Shown here one piece after another: positions 1-4,999 of a stretch of 5,061 bases of DNA (position 1 is its first letter; every line of letters begins with the position of its first letter). The notes under the pieces are model-generated. The model did not search any database and was not told where the DNA came from. It was given only the letters and a program-made list of their open reading frames with translations. This DNA comes from JANNXY01 sp031409775 (GTDB lineage Bacteria > Patescibacteriota > Minisyncoccia > Phycocordibacterales > CAIZIN01). The stretch spans positions 1 to 5,061 of the forward strand of contig JANNXY010000017.1 of NCBI GenBank assembly GCA_031409775.1, read 5' to 3'. The translations under genes were made by a program, and so were the position numbers.

Positions 1-128
1 ATACCAAAAGACTTCATTCTTCCTTGGGCTATGTGAGTCCAGTGGAGTTTGAAGCAAATTATTATCAGTCGGAGAAATTATTGCTAACCGGTGTATCTGA
101 AAATCAAGAATCGGGAGTCTCAAATTAG
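1..128 (+). CDS. IS3-family transposase OrfB (integrase domain), C-terminal fragment
   Basis: The reading frame is open from base 3 to a TAG at 126-128 and gives 41 residues that begin TKRLHSSLGYVSPVEFE. This is the hallmark tail of IS3-family OrfB transposases (rve integrase core), lying just downstream of the last catalytic Glu of the DDE triad, where the family has an 'R.H.sLgy.sP.efE' pattern. OrfB catalyses cut-and-copy transposition through a circular intermediate. The rest of the protein, including all DDE residues, lies outside the window, so it cannot be judged whether the copy is intact. The last roughly 18 residues (from YYQSEKLL onward) are poorly conserved tail. The family assignment is firm and the subgroup is not assignable. 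Confidence 0.85.
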   Translation, partial: TKRLHSSLGYVSPVEFEANYYQSEKLLLTGVSENQESGVSN

Positions 129-140
129 GGGGTAAGACCA
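1..140 (+). mobile_element. Right end of an IS3-family insertion sequence (partial)
   Basis: Immediately after the OrfB stop comes GGGGGTAAGACCA (about 128-140). Read from the outside in, this is TGGTCTTACCCCC, which has the TG start and C-run typical of IS3-family terminal inverted repeats. The sequence then turns A/T-rich. The left end and any target duplication are outside the window, so the boundary at 140 (or 146, ending in ACA) is a guess. Confidence 0.45.
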
Positions 141-178
141 AACACAAGATAAGTAAATATAAAAAAACAAATAATTCC

Positions 179-187
179 TGATATAAT
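179..187 (+). promoter_or_regulatory. Extended -10 promoter of the DSRCP-motif protein gene
   Basis: TGATATAAT is a perfect extended -10 (TGnTATAAT, hexamer 182-187). It follows an A-rich tract (151-174) that could act as an UP-like element. No good -35 is visible at 159-164. Six bases separate the hexamer from the ATG at 194, so transcription should start on or within a base or so of the start codon, giving a leaderless mRNA. The promoter lies outside the IS end. Confidence 0.7.
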
Positions 188-193
188 ACAATC

Positions 194-649
194 ATGAGAA
201 ACGTAATCATACTTTCTACATTTGTAGTATTCCTCACCATAGGGGCGGTTGTTTATGATCTACAGAATGACAAACCAGTGGTCCAGACGGATGTCATACC
301 AAACATTGTCGCTTCTAGTACAGACTATGTTATGAAAGATGATGTTTTCGATTTGAAAATTAGAGAGAGTACTAGTTTTGGGAATGTGTCACTACGACTC
401 GATAGAATAGTCGGGGATAGTAGATGCCCATCCAATGTAAATTGCATCCAGGCTGGATTTGTTACTACAGAGATTCTCGTTCAGATAGATTCAACAATAT
501 CTGCATCAACCATATCTTCTAACGAACCACCAAAGAGGTTTGGTAATTATCAGATAGAGATTACAGACGTTCTACCTAATAAAATTAGCACAGATGTATT
601 GTCGGAATCGGATTATGTTGTGTCTTTTAGAATTAGAGAAGAGTTGTGA
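194..649 (+). CDS. Membrane-anchored extracytoplasmic protein with a DSRCPxxVxC motif, function unknown
   Basis: This 151-residue protein has one hydrophobic segment at about residues 4-21 (VIILSTFVVFLTIGAVV), with no lipobox and no clear signal peptidase site. A signal anchor that leaves the rest outside the membrane is the likeliest reading. The exported part (about 45-150) is rich in beta-strand-like alternation and holds DSRCPSNVNCIQAG at 75-88, with Cys78 and Cys84 as a possible disulfide. I recognise this 'DSRCP..V.C.wAG' signature from uncharacterised, often lipoprotein-like bacterial proteins, but no function is established. The ATG at 194 is chosen because it sits 6 nt after an extended -10, and no upstream start is needed. 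No Shine-Dalgarno sequence is present. The gene ends inside the promoter of the cyclophilin gene that follows. Confidence 0.8.
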   Translation: MRNVIILSTFVVFLTIGAVVYDLQNDKPVVQTDVIPNIVASSTDYVMKDDVFDLKIRESTSFGNVSLRLDRIVGDSRCPSNVNCIQAGFVTTEILVQIDSTISASTISSNEPPKRFGNYQIEITDVLPNKISTDVLSESDYVVSFRIREEL

Positions 650-655
650 TAGAAT
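647..655 (+). promoter_or_regulatory. Extended -10 promoter of the cyclophilin gene, overlapping the upstream stop codon
   Basis: TGATAGAAT (hexamer TAGAAT 650-655) repeats the TGATAnAATAC pattern seen before the preceding gene. Its TG is the first two bases of the TGA stop of that gene. The predicted start is about 662, directly before the ATG at 664. A second, weaker TATACT lies at 658-663. Cotranscription with the upstream gene is also possible. Confidence 0.5.
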
Positions 656-663
656 ACTATACT

Positions 664-1356
664 ATGTCAAAAACAATTCAATACATTATATTGGCTTTAT
701 TGGTTATCGGGGTTGCGGCGGTTGTGTTCGGCGGTAGGGATAGTCTAGCTCCTGTTACAGATGACGAACGGGTAGATATTTATTCTACTACTACAGAGAC
801 TACAACAGCCACTACTTCGGCGACTTCTGCGGCACCATCTTCGGTATCATTTAATTCCAAACCTAAACCACAAACCATGTTTACAGCCATCATGCACACC
901 AACAAAGGCGATATTACGATAGAATTCCTGCCTAGCCAGGCACCAAACACCGTTACCAATTTCCTCAAACTTTCCAAAGAGGGTTTCTACGATGAGGTCA
1001 AATTCCACAGGGTTATCAAAGGCTTCATGATCCAAGGGGGTGATCCACTTAGCAAAGATGATACCATGATCGGTAGTTGGGGAACTGGAGGGCCTGGTTA
1101 TAAATTCAATGACGAGATCACTCCAGACAACCACAACAACATAGGAACTTTATCTATGGCTAATGCTGGACCCAATACAAACGGTAGTCAATTCTTTATC
1201 AACACAGCCAACAACAATTTCCTCGATAGCAAACATACTGTATTTGCCAAGGTAACATCCGGAATGAGTATAGTTACAGCTATCGAGTCAACACAAACAG
1301 GTGTCAATGATCGCCCTGTCGATGCTGTAGTCATTACGAGTATCGAGGTCAAATAG
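664..1356 (+). CDS. Membrane-anchored cyclophilin-type peptidyl-prolyl cis-trans isomerase
   Basis: The enzyme interconverts cis and trans prolyl bonds and so assists protein folding, here probably outside the membrane. The 230 residues comprise a hydrophobic anchor (about 6-22), a Thr/Ser/Ala-rich linker (about 41-62, from the low-complexity DNA at 781-840), and a full cyclophilin domain (about 73-230). Visible family motifs are FHRVIKGFMIQGGDP at 114-128 with the catalytic Arg at 116, NAGPNTNGSQFFI, and NFLDSKHTVFAKV. Phe stands where human CypA has the cyclosporin-contacting Trp121, as in the E. coli enzymes. A GTG at 646 would add six residues and overlap the upstream TGA. I prefer ATG 664 because the anchor then starts with MSKT and the extended -10 at 647-655 fits a leaderless start. 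The 3' end overlaps the convergent polymerase gene by 8 nt. Confidence 0.92.
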   Translation: MSKTIQYIILALLVIGVAAVVFGGRDSLAPVTDDERVDIYSTTTETTTATTSATSAAPSSVSFNSKPKPQTMFTAIMHTNKGDITIEFLPSQAPNTVTNFLKLSKEGFYDEVKFHRVIKGFMIQGGDPLSKDDTMIGSWGTGGPGYKFNDEITPDNHNNIGTLSMANAGPNTNGSQFFINTANNNFLDSKHTVFAKVTSGMSIVTAIESTQTGVNDRPVDAVVITSIEVK

Positions 1357-2563
1357 CTACTCCTAGAAACGGTATACATAGTGGCTTGGGGGAGAATGAC
1401 CCCGACCTAGTCTTGGAATTCATAGAGCTCGCTAGATGGATAGCGTTGTTACCAAACTTGTCTGAGATCTGATCTATCGTATCGAACAAGTGTTCGTGAT
1501 CTGTAGTGTTGGTCATCTGCCCAAACAGATCCTGTAGCCCGATATGATCAGGCACGAAAGACGCTAGAGTTACCCCGGTGGATTTGTATGACAGCTCAGG
1601 TTCGAATATATCTATAAAATACTTTCTCAAATGAGGAATGATTAGGCTGGGTGCATAGGTAGGATCTATGAGCGATATCTCGGCGCGGATGTACCTGTAG
1701 TCGGTGCTCTTTAGGAATAGATATACTGACCTCGGCTTCAGACCTACCGATCTGGCCCGCTTGCAGGCTATCTCTAGGTTGTTAGACAATTCTGCGAAAA
1801 CTATCTCTTTGTTATTTGTCTGGGGGAATGATCTAGATCTAATGATTGATTTGGAGTGAGTGTGATCAGTATCCCGTTCCACCTTCTGGCCGTTTAGTTC
1901 GTGCCAGATCTCGCGGACCCTTTTGTGATAGTTGGTATAGATCAATTCTCTGGGAAGAGACTTGAGGTCGTACGCGGTCTGTATATCATCGTCTCGTAGA
2001 GCGATCGTGCCCTGACGGCCGATGCCCCAGATCGCACCTATCTGTGTTCTCATTAGAAATTCGTCTGCAGTCTCTGTGGTGATGATAGTGAGTCCGTCGG
2101 GCTTATGCCATTTGGAAGCGACTTTGGCCAGCACTCTGGTCAAAGCGATGCCTATAGTTACTGTTATATATAACTCAGATCTGATTTCTTTTTTGATAAT
2201 CTTGCCGATTTCTTGGAGCTTTTCTAATTTATCCGTGAGTACAATCCCGAAACATTCATCGATAGAATATTCGTGTACCTCTGATACATGCCTCCTGACT
2301 ATGTTTATCATACGCTTAGAATACAATTCGTATGAATCATAGTCAGATTTGGCGATTATGACTTGGGGGAACAATTTACGAATCTGGAACATGGGCATGC
2401 CTCGTGTTACTCCCAATGCCTTGGCTTGGTATGACATAGCAGTCGCTATACCTCGCTCATGCCCCGTGACTATAGGTTTGCCCCGGAGTCTGGGGTTGTT
2501 GGCTGCCTCTACCGAGGCAAAGAACGCATCACCGTCTATGTGGATCACCCATGTGTGGTTCAT
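1349..2563 (-). CDS. umuC: UmuC-type Y-family translesion DNA polymerase
   Basis: This polymerase bypasses damaged template bases. The 404 residues cover the family's whole layout. Palm/finger motifs are HIDGDAFFASVE (8-19; metal-binding Asp10, steric-gate Phe15) and YSIDECFG (99-106; Asp102 and Glu103), so the catalytic triad is intact. The thumb has IGIALTRVLAKVAS.WHKP.GL (about 137-158) and a helix-hairpin-helix IWGIGRQGTIAL (178-189). The little finger spans about 235-340. LQDLFG at 343-348 sits where UmuC proteins carry the beta-clamp motif QL(S/D)LF, after a 'Y.stGV.L.sfvP' stretch, and the tail FGNNAIHLASS also matches the UmuC end. That placement, with a UmuD-like partner, favours UmuC over DinB, although the N-terminus has DinB features. 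Its ATG overlaps the upstream TGA by 4 nt (ATGA, 2560-2563), implying translational coupling. The last residues overlap the convergent cyclophilin gene. Confidence 0.9.
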   Translation of the reverse strand: MNHTWVIHIDGDAFFASVEAANNPRLRGKPIVTGHERGIATAMSYQAKALGVTRGMPMFQIRKLFPQVIIAKSDYDSYELYSKRMINIVRRHVSEVHEYSIDECFGIVLTDKLEKLQEIGKIIKKEIRSELYITVTIGIALTRVLAKVASKWHKPDGLTIITTETADEFLMRTQIGAIWGIGRQGTIALRDDDIQTAYDLKSLPRELIYTNYHKRVREIWHELNGQKVERDTDHTHSKSIIRSRSFPQTNNKEIVFAELSNNLEIACKRARSVGLKPRSVYLFLKSTDYRYIRAEISLIDPTYAPSLIIPHLRKYFIDIFEPELSYKSTGVTLASFVPDHIGLQDLFGQMTNTTDHEHLFDTIDQISDKFGNNAIHLASSMNSKTRSGSFSPKPLCIPFLGVAI

Positions 2564-2838
2564 GGGAATTTACGTATTAGGGACTTGACCACAGCTTCGA
2601 CGTTTGGGATGCCTTCAGAGAACTCCTGGATACTGAATCCTTCTTCATCTGCCGTGACCACCAGGTCACTTGGTCGGGGTAGGGCACCCCTCTCTACCAC
2701 GAGGTAATCGCCATCATATATACCTATGTGTTCTAGCCTGCTACCACGCATCTGTAGGAGATAAGCCGCCCGCAGGTCTGCGAGTAGGTATTGGTCGAGT
2801 GTCATTAGATCGGGGTTATCAGATACATAGAATGCCAT
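2560..2838 (-). CDS. Miniature UmuD/LexA-type (S24 fold) protein lacking the catalytic dyad
   Basis: This 92-residue protein lies directly upstream of the UmuC-type gene and is coupled to it. Residues 29-48 (including MRGSRLEHIGIYDGDYLVVE) align with the LexA/UmuD core 'R.sG.SM.d.GI.dGDll.V'. DLVVTADEEGFSIQEF at 58-73 matches the strand that normally holds the catalytic Lys, and VEAVVKSLIRKF at 80-91 matches the last strand of UmuD (VFGVVTHVVKAM). The Ser of the G-(D/M)-S-M motif is Arg34 here (a Ser sits one place earlier, at 33) and the Lys is Gln71, so self-cleavage is not expected. The N-terminal arm with the cleavage site and the roughly 25-residue stretch before the last strand are absent. 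It resembles a constitutive UmuD'-like polymerase subunit. The start is fixed by the -10 six bases upstream. The alternative is a decayed but still expressed S24 protein. Confidence 0.75.
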   Translation of the reverse strand: MAFYVSDNPDLMTLDQYLLADLRAAYLLQMRGSRLEHIGIYDGDYLVVERGALPRPSDLVVTADEEGFSIQEFSEGIPNVEAVVKSLIRKFP

Positions 2839-2844
2839 GTATCT

Positions 2845-2873
2845 AGTATACGAACGTATACCGGATAAGTAAA
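2845..2873 (-). promoter_or_regulatory. Promoter of the umuD-umuC-like operon
   Basis: On the - strand, TTTACT (2873-2868) and TATACT (2850-2845) are 17 bp apart. The -10 lies six bases before the ATG at 2838, the same geometry as the promoter at 179-187, so the transcript should be leaderless. Unlike the other leaderless promoters here it has a recognisable -35 and no TGn extension. Confidence 0.6.
2846..2861. promoter_or_regulatory. Palindromic operator candidate over the umuD-umuC-like promoter
   Basis: GTATACGAACGTATAC has 7-base arms (GTATACG and CGTATAC) around AA, and covers the -10 and part of the spacer of the operon promoter. A repressor bound here would block RNA polymerase. The translesion context suggests a LexA-like SOS regulator, but the sequence does not match the classic E. 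coli (CTG-N10-CAG) or Bacillus (GAAC-N4-GTTC) box and no regulator gene is in the window. Confidence 0.5.
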
Positions 2874-2892
2874 GGGTTATTTGTACATGTTT

Positions 2893-3270
2893 TTACTGTA
2901 GTTCTGCATAGAAGTATGATGCTAGGATCTTTTCTGGACGAGCTTCACCACCGTGCTGGCGTTCGAATTCCTTGGTGCTGTCGACTCCACACATGCCTTT
3001 GATTGCACTCTTGCCCCCAGGGTGTTTGGAAATCCAATTAGTTAGATCGTATACCTTGCCATCAACTATGCTCCAGCAACTCACATCGGAGTTGTGGGTA
3101 GATACTTCTGCTGATGTAACTGTACTCGAAGCCGTCTCGTCTCTGATAATATCTGAAATATCATCCTCGGGAGTTACAATTGCTTGCATATCTTCTCTGG
3201 GTGCTGTAGCTACTACATAAATTCCGCTACCGACTGCTAATAAAACTAAAATTGTTATAAATATTTTCAT
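2893..3270 (-). CDS. Membrane-anchored cytochrome b5-like haem-binding protein
   Basis: The 125 residues comprise a signal anchor (about 3-21, IFITILVLLAVGSGIYVVA), a Ser/Thr/acidic linker (about 25-63), and a cytochrome b5 domain (64-125). The domain carries CWSIVDGKVYDLTNWI, KHPGG (His83, first haem ligand), and GVDSTKEFERQHGG (His106, second ligand). Cys65 and Cys94 flank the fold and could form a disulfide, fitting an extracytoplasmic location. These domains bind b-type haem for electron transfer, but the partner is unknown. The frame is open 12 codons further upstream (ATG at 3306). I chose ATG 3270 because a perfect extended -10 lies 7 nt before it, inside that extension, and because the anchor then begins MKIF. 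The stop is 54 nt upstream of the UmuD-like start, which has its own promoter. Confidence 0.88.
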   Translation of the reverse strand: MKIFITILVLLAVGSGIYVVATAPREDMQAIVTPEDDISDIIRDETASSTVTSAEVSTHNSDVSCWSIVDGKVYDLTNWISKHPGGKSAIKGMCGVDSTKEFERQHGGEARPEKILASYFYAELQ

Positions 3271-3277
3271 AAAATGG

Positions 3278-3286
3278 ATTATAACA
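3278..3286 (-). promoter_or_regulatory. Extended -10 promoter of the cytochrome b5 gene
   Basis: On the - strand this reads TGTTATAAT, a perfect TGnTATAAT. The hexamer ends 7 nt before the ATG at 3270, so the mRNA should be leaderless. No good -35 is visible upstream. It faces away from the helicase promoter about 27 bp further on. Confidence 0.65.
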
Positions 3287-3312
3287 TGCGATTGTGAACT
3301 ATTCATAAATAT

Positions 3313-3341
3313 TTGACACCAATCACTATATGGGCTATGAT
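3313..3341 (+). promoter_or_regulatory. Strong sigma70-type promoter of the DEAD-box helicase
   Basis: TTGACA (3313-3318, perfect consensus) is followed after exactly 17 bp by TATGAT (3336-3341, one mismatch). Transcription should start near 3348. This is the only promoter in the window with a consensus -35 and the only one placed well upstream of its gene. Confidence 0.8.
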
Positions 3342-3347
3342 AGTGGG

Positions 3348-3459
3348 GTAAGTTAATCTCTCCTTGGTTTACAACCGTATAGGCGAGACCCTAATCGCCT
3401 TACGAGCCTATATTCATTTAGTAATTCAGGTTTTACCTAACAGATTAGAAACAAAAAAT
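3348..3459 (+). promoter_or_regulatory. Long structured 5' leader of the helicase mRNA
   Basis: About 112 nt of leader separate the predicted transcription start from ATG 3460. AGGCGA (3381-3386) can pair with TCGCCT (3395-3400), or TATAGGC (3378-3384) can pair with GCCTATA (3406-3412). The two helices share bases and exclude each other. The stretch before the ATG is A-rich (AAACAAAAAAT) and has no Shine-Dalgarno sequence. Structured leaders are known on bacterial DEAD-box helicase genes with cold-induced or autoregulated expression. Here that role is only a suggestion. Confidence 0.4.
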
Positions 3460-4710
3460 ATGTATAATCAATCACCTCGAAGCCCGAGATCTTTTTCTGG
3501 CTCACGACCTTCTTATGGAAACAGCCGCCCTAGCTATGGAGGCAGTAGATCTGGCGGTAGCCGCTTCGGCGGAGGACGTCCTAGATCAGGCGGTTTCAAA
3601 CAAAAGAGCTTTGGAGATGTTTCCAAATTTATAAACAAAGTTACTGTAACCGAAGAAGCAGAGGTATTTGTCCCTGACCATGCTTCATTTGCAGACTTTG
3701 CTATATCTGACGCACTCAAGCGCAATATAATAGTCAAAGGTTACAAGGCTCCGACACCTATTCAGGACAAATCTATCCCGCACATACTGAAAGGTGAGGA
3801 CGTTTTCGGTATAGCGAACACCGGTACAGGAAAGACCGCTGCATTCCTCATCCCGCTTATCAATAAAGTCTGGCACAACAAGCACGAGAATGTGCTCATC
3901 GTAGTACCTACTCGCGAGCTAGCGATACAGATCCAGGACGAGTTCAAAGGATTTACCCCAGGACTCGGTATGTACTCTGTCTGCTGTGTAGGAGGAACAC
4001 CTATATACCCACAGATCACAGCACTTCGCAGACACAACAATTTCATCATTGGTACACCAGGACGTCTAAAAGACCTCATAGATCGCAAATGCATTGACCT
4101 AAAGAAATTTGGCACAGTAGTGCTCGACGAAGCAGACCGAATGCTCGATATGGGATTTATAAGTGATATCAAATACATGCTCGAGATGATGCCCAAGCCC
4201 CGACATACGTTGTTCTTCTCTGCAACTATTACGCCAGAGATTTCCAAGCTCACTGCACAGTTCCTAAATAACCCTGTTTCGATCTCTGTAAAGACTCGTG
4301 ATACTTCGAAGAACATCGACCAGGATGTCGTAAGGATGAAGCCAGGCGAGAACAAGTTCGATGTGTTAAAGGCTCTGCTCGAAGCTCCAGGCTTCCACAA
4401 GGTTCTAATATTCGGCAAGACCAAGCATGGTGTAGAGAAACTCTCTGACGATCTAGCTCGCAAGGGATTCAAGGCTGAGTCTATCCATGGTAACAAGAAT
4501 CATAGCAAGCGTCAGAAGGCGCTAGGTCAATTCAAAAATAGTGAGATTCAGATCCTCGTAGCCACCGACGTGGCTGCTCGTGGGCTCGACATCGCAGATG
4601 TAAGTCACGTGATCAACTTCGACCTACCATCGACCTACGAAGACTATATCCACCGCATCGGTAGGACGGGAAGGGGCGGCAAGAAGGGGAATGCGCTTAC
4701 TTTCGTTTAA
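3460..4710 (+). CDS. DEAD-box ATP-dependent RNA helicase
   Basis: This helicase unwinds short RNA duplexes with ATP and acts in ribosome assembly or RNA turnover. The 416 residues open with a disordered Arg/Gly/Ser/Tyr-rich region (about 5-47, with a duplicated SRPSYG), an RNA-binding RGG-like tail placed at the N-terminus rather than, as is common, at the C-terminus. All core motifs are present: Q motif GYKAPTPIQ 94-102, Walker A TGTGKT 121-126, PTRELA 150-155, TPGR 199-202, DEAD 223-226, SAT 254-256, LIFGKT 316-321, ATDVAARGLD 368-377, HRIGRTGR 398-405. The protein stops 11 residues after motif VI (GNALTFV), without the usual C-terminal extension. The frame is open from a TTG at 3364, but those 32 codons look unlike helicase sequence and no initiation signal precedes them, so the first ATG is preferred. 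It resembles RhlE/DeaD proteins, but the subfamily is not assigned. Confidence 0.95.
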   Translation: MYNQSPRSPRSFSGSRPSYGNSRPSYGGSRSGGSRFGGGRPRSGGFKQKSFGDVSKFINKVTVTEEAEVFVPDHASFADFAISDALKRNIIVKGYKAPTPIQDKSIPHILKGEDVFGIANTGTGKTAAFLIPLINKVWHNKHENVLIVVPTRELAIQIQDEFKGFTPGLGMYSVCCVGGTPIYPQITALRRHNNFIIGTPGRLKDLIDRKCIDLKKFGTVVLDEADRMLDMGFISDIKYMLEMMPKPRHTLFFSATITPEISKLTAQFLNNPVSISVKTRDTSKNIDQDVVRMKPGENKFDVLKALLEAPGFHKVLIFGKTKHGVEKLSDDLARKGFKAESIHGNKNHSKRQKALGQFKNSEIQILVATDVAARGLDIADVSHVINFDLPSTYEDYIHRIGRTGRGGKKGNALTFV

Positions 4711-4880
4711 ACCTCACCCTCACCCCTCTTCAATTACCACCTCGTCTCGAAGACTCGCCACTCCTCCTAGGATAAGGAGGAGATCAGGATTCGAATGCAT
4801 GAACTTCCCCACCTTATCCTAGGAGGGGATGTTTGGCTTTGCAAACAGGCGTGGTGGTTGAATTAGTGGAGGGGTTGATT
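4711..4880. repeat. Long imperfect palindromic (MITE/REP-like) element
   Basis: This gene-free stretch folds on itself at several levels. CCTCCTAGGATAAGG (4763-4777) is a perfect 15-nt inverted copy of 4812-4826. The outer arms CCCCTC (4723-4728) with GAGGGG (4869-4874), and TTCAA (4729-4733) with TTGAA (4858-4862), extend the palindrome. CTCCTCCT (4761-4768) can instead close a tight hairpin with AGGAGGAG (4775-4782). It begins directly at the helicase stop codon. No protein is encoded. The layout is that of a non-autonomous dispersed repeat or a structured 3' UTR. Whether it recurs elsewhere in the genome cannot be seen here. Confidence 0.6.
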
Positions 4881-4969
4881 GATTTTGTAGATTGTATTAT
4901 TGTTAGCCCTATGAATTTATGGCACCCACAACCCACCTTTTAATATTCTCAAAAACATATAGATTTACG

Positions 4970-4999
4970 AAAAAAGGAAGTTTTAGGACTTCCTTTTTT
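4970..4999. terminator. Bidirectional intrinsic terminator
   Basis: AAAAAAGGAAGT (4970-4981) and ACTTCCTTTTTT (4988-4999) form a perfect 12-bp stem around the 6-nt loop TTTAGG. With A6 on one flank and T6 on the other, it can terminate transcription from both sides: helicase transcripts on the + strand, and the IS30 transposase on the - strand. The stop codon and last five codons of the transposase lie inside it. Confidence 0.85.

Noticed and set aside
646..663. GTG start for the cyclophilin gene, overlapping the upstream TGA
   Set aside because: The purine run before it (636-643) is only about 2 nt away, which is too close for a good Shine-Dalgarno sequence. The residues MIEYYT add nothing to the anchor, and the extended -10 at 647-655 fits ATG 664.
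781..840. Low-complexity ACT-rich run as a microsatellite
   Set aside because: It is an imperfect run encoding the Thr/Ser/Ala linker of the anchored cyclophilin, with no exact tandem unit.
847..1134. A 95-codon open frame on the - strand inside the cyclophilin gene
   Set aside because: It is a shadow of the conserved cyclophilin codons, with no recognisable domain or start signal.
1371..1377. GGTATAC as a second copy of the operator
   Set aside because: It is a single half-site inside coding sequence, expected by chance.
1387..1403. GGGG...CCCC hairpin near the end of the polymerase gene as a terminator for the cyclophilin gene
   Set aside because: The stem is only 4 bp with no following T run, and it lies in coding sequence.
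3271..3306. Upstream ATG (3306) for the cytochrome b5 gene
   Set aside because: The best promoter of the gene, TGTTATAAT, lies inside this extension, so its transcript would not contain that ATG.
3364..3459. TTG start extending the helicase by 32 residues
   Set aside because: The added residues resemble no helicase N-terminus and no ribosome signal precedes the TTG. The stretch is better explained as a structured leader.
3463..3468. TATAAT just after the helicase ATG as a further promoter
   Set aside because: It has no -35 at proper spacing and no suitably placed downstream in-frame ATG. The promoter at 3313-3341 is far better.
3762..4496. A 244-codon open frame on the - strand inside the helicase
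   Set aside because: It is antisense to highly conserved helicase motifs, its translation is of low quality (Ser/Arg/Pro-rich) with no family resemblance, and it has no promoter or ribosome site.
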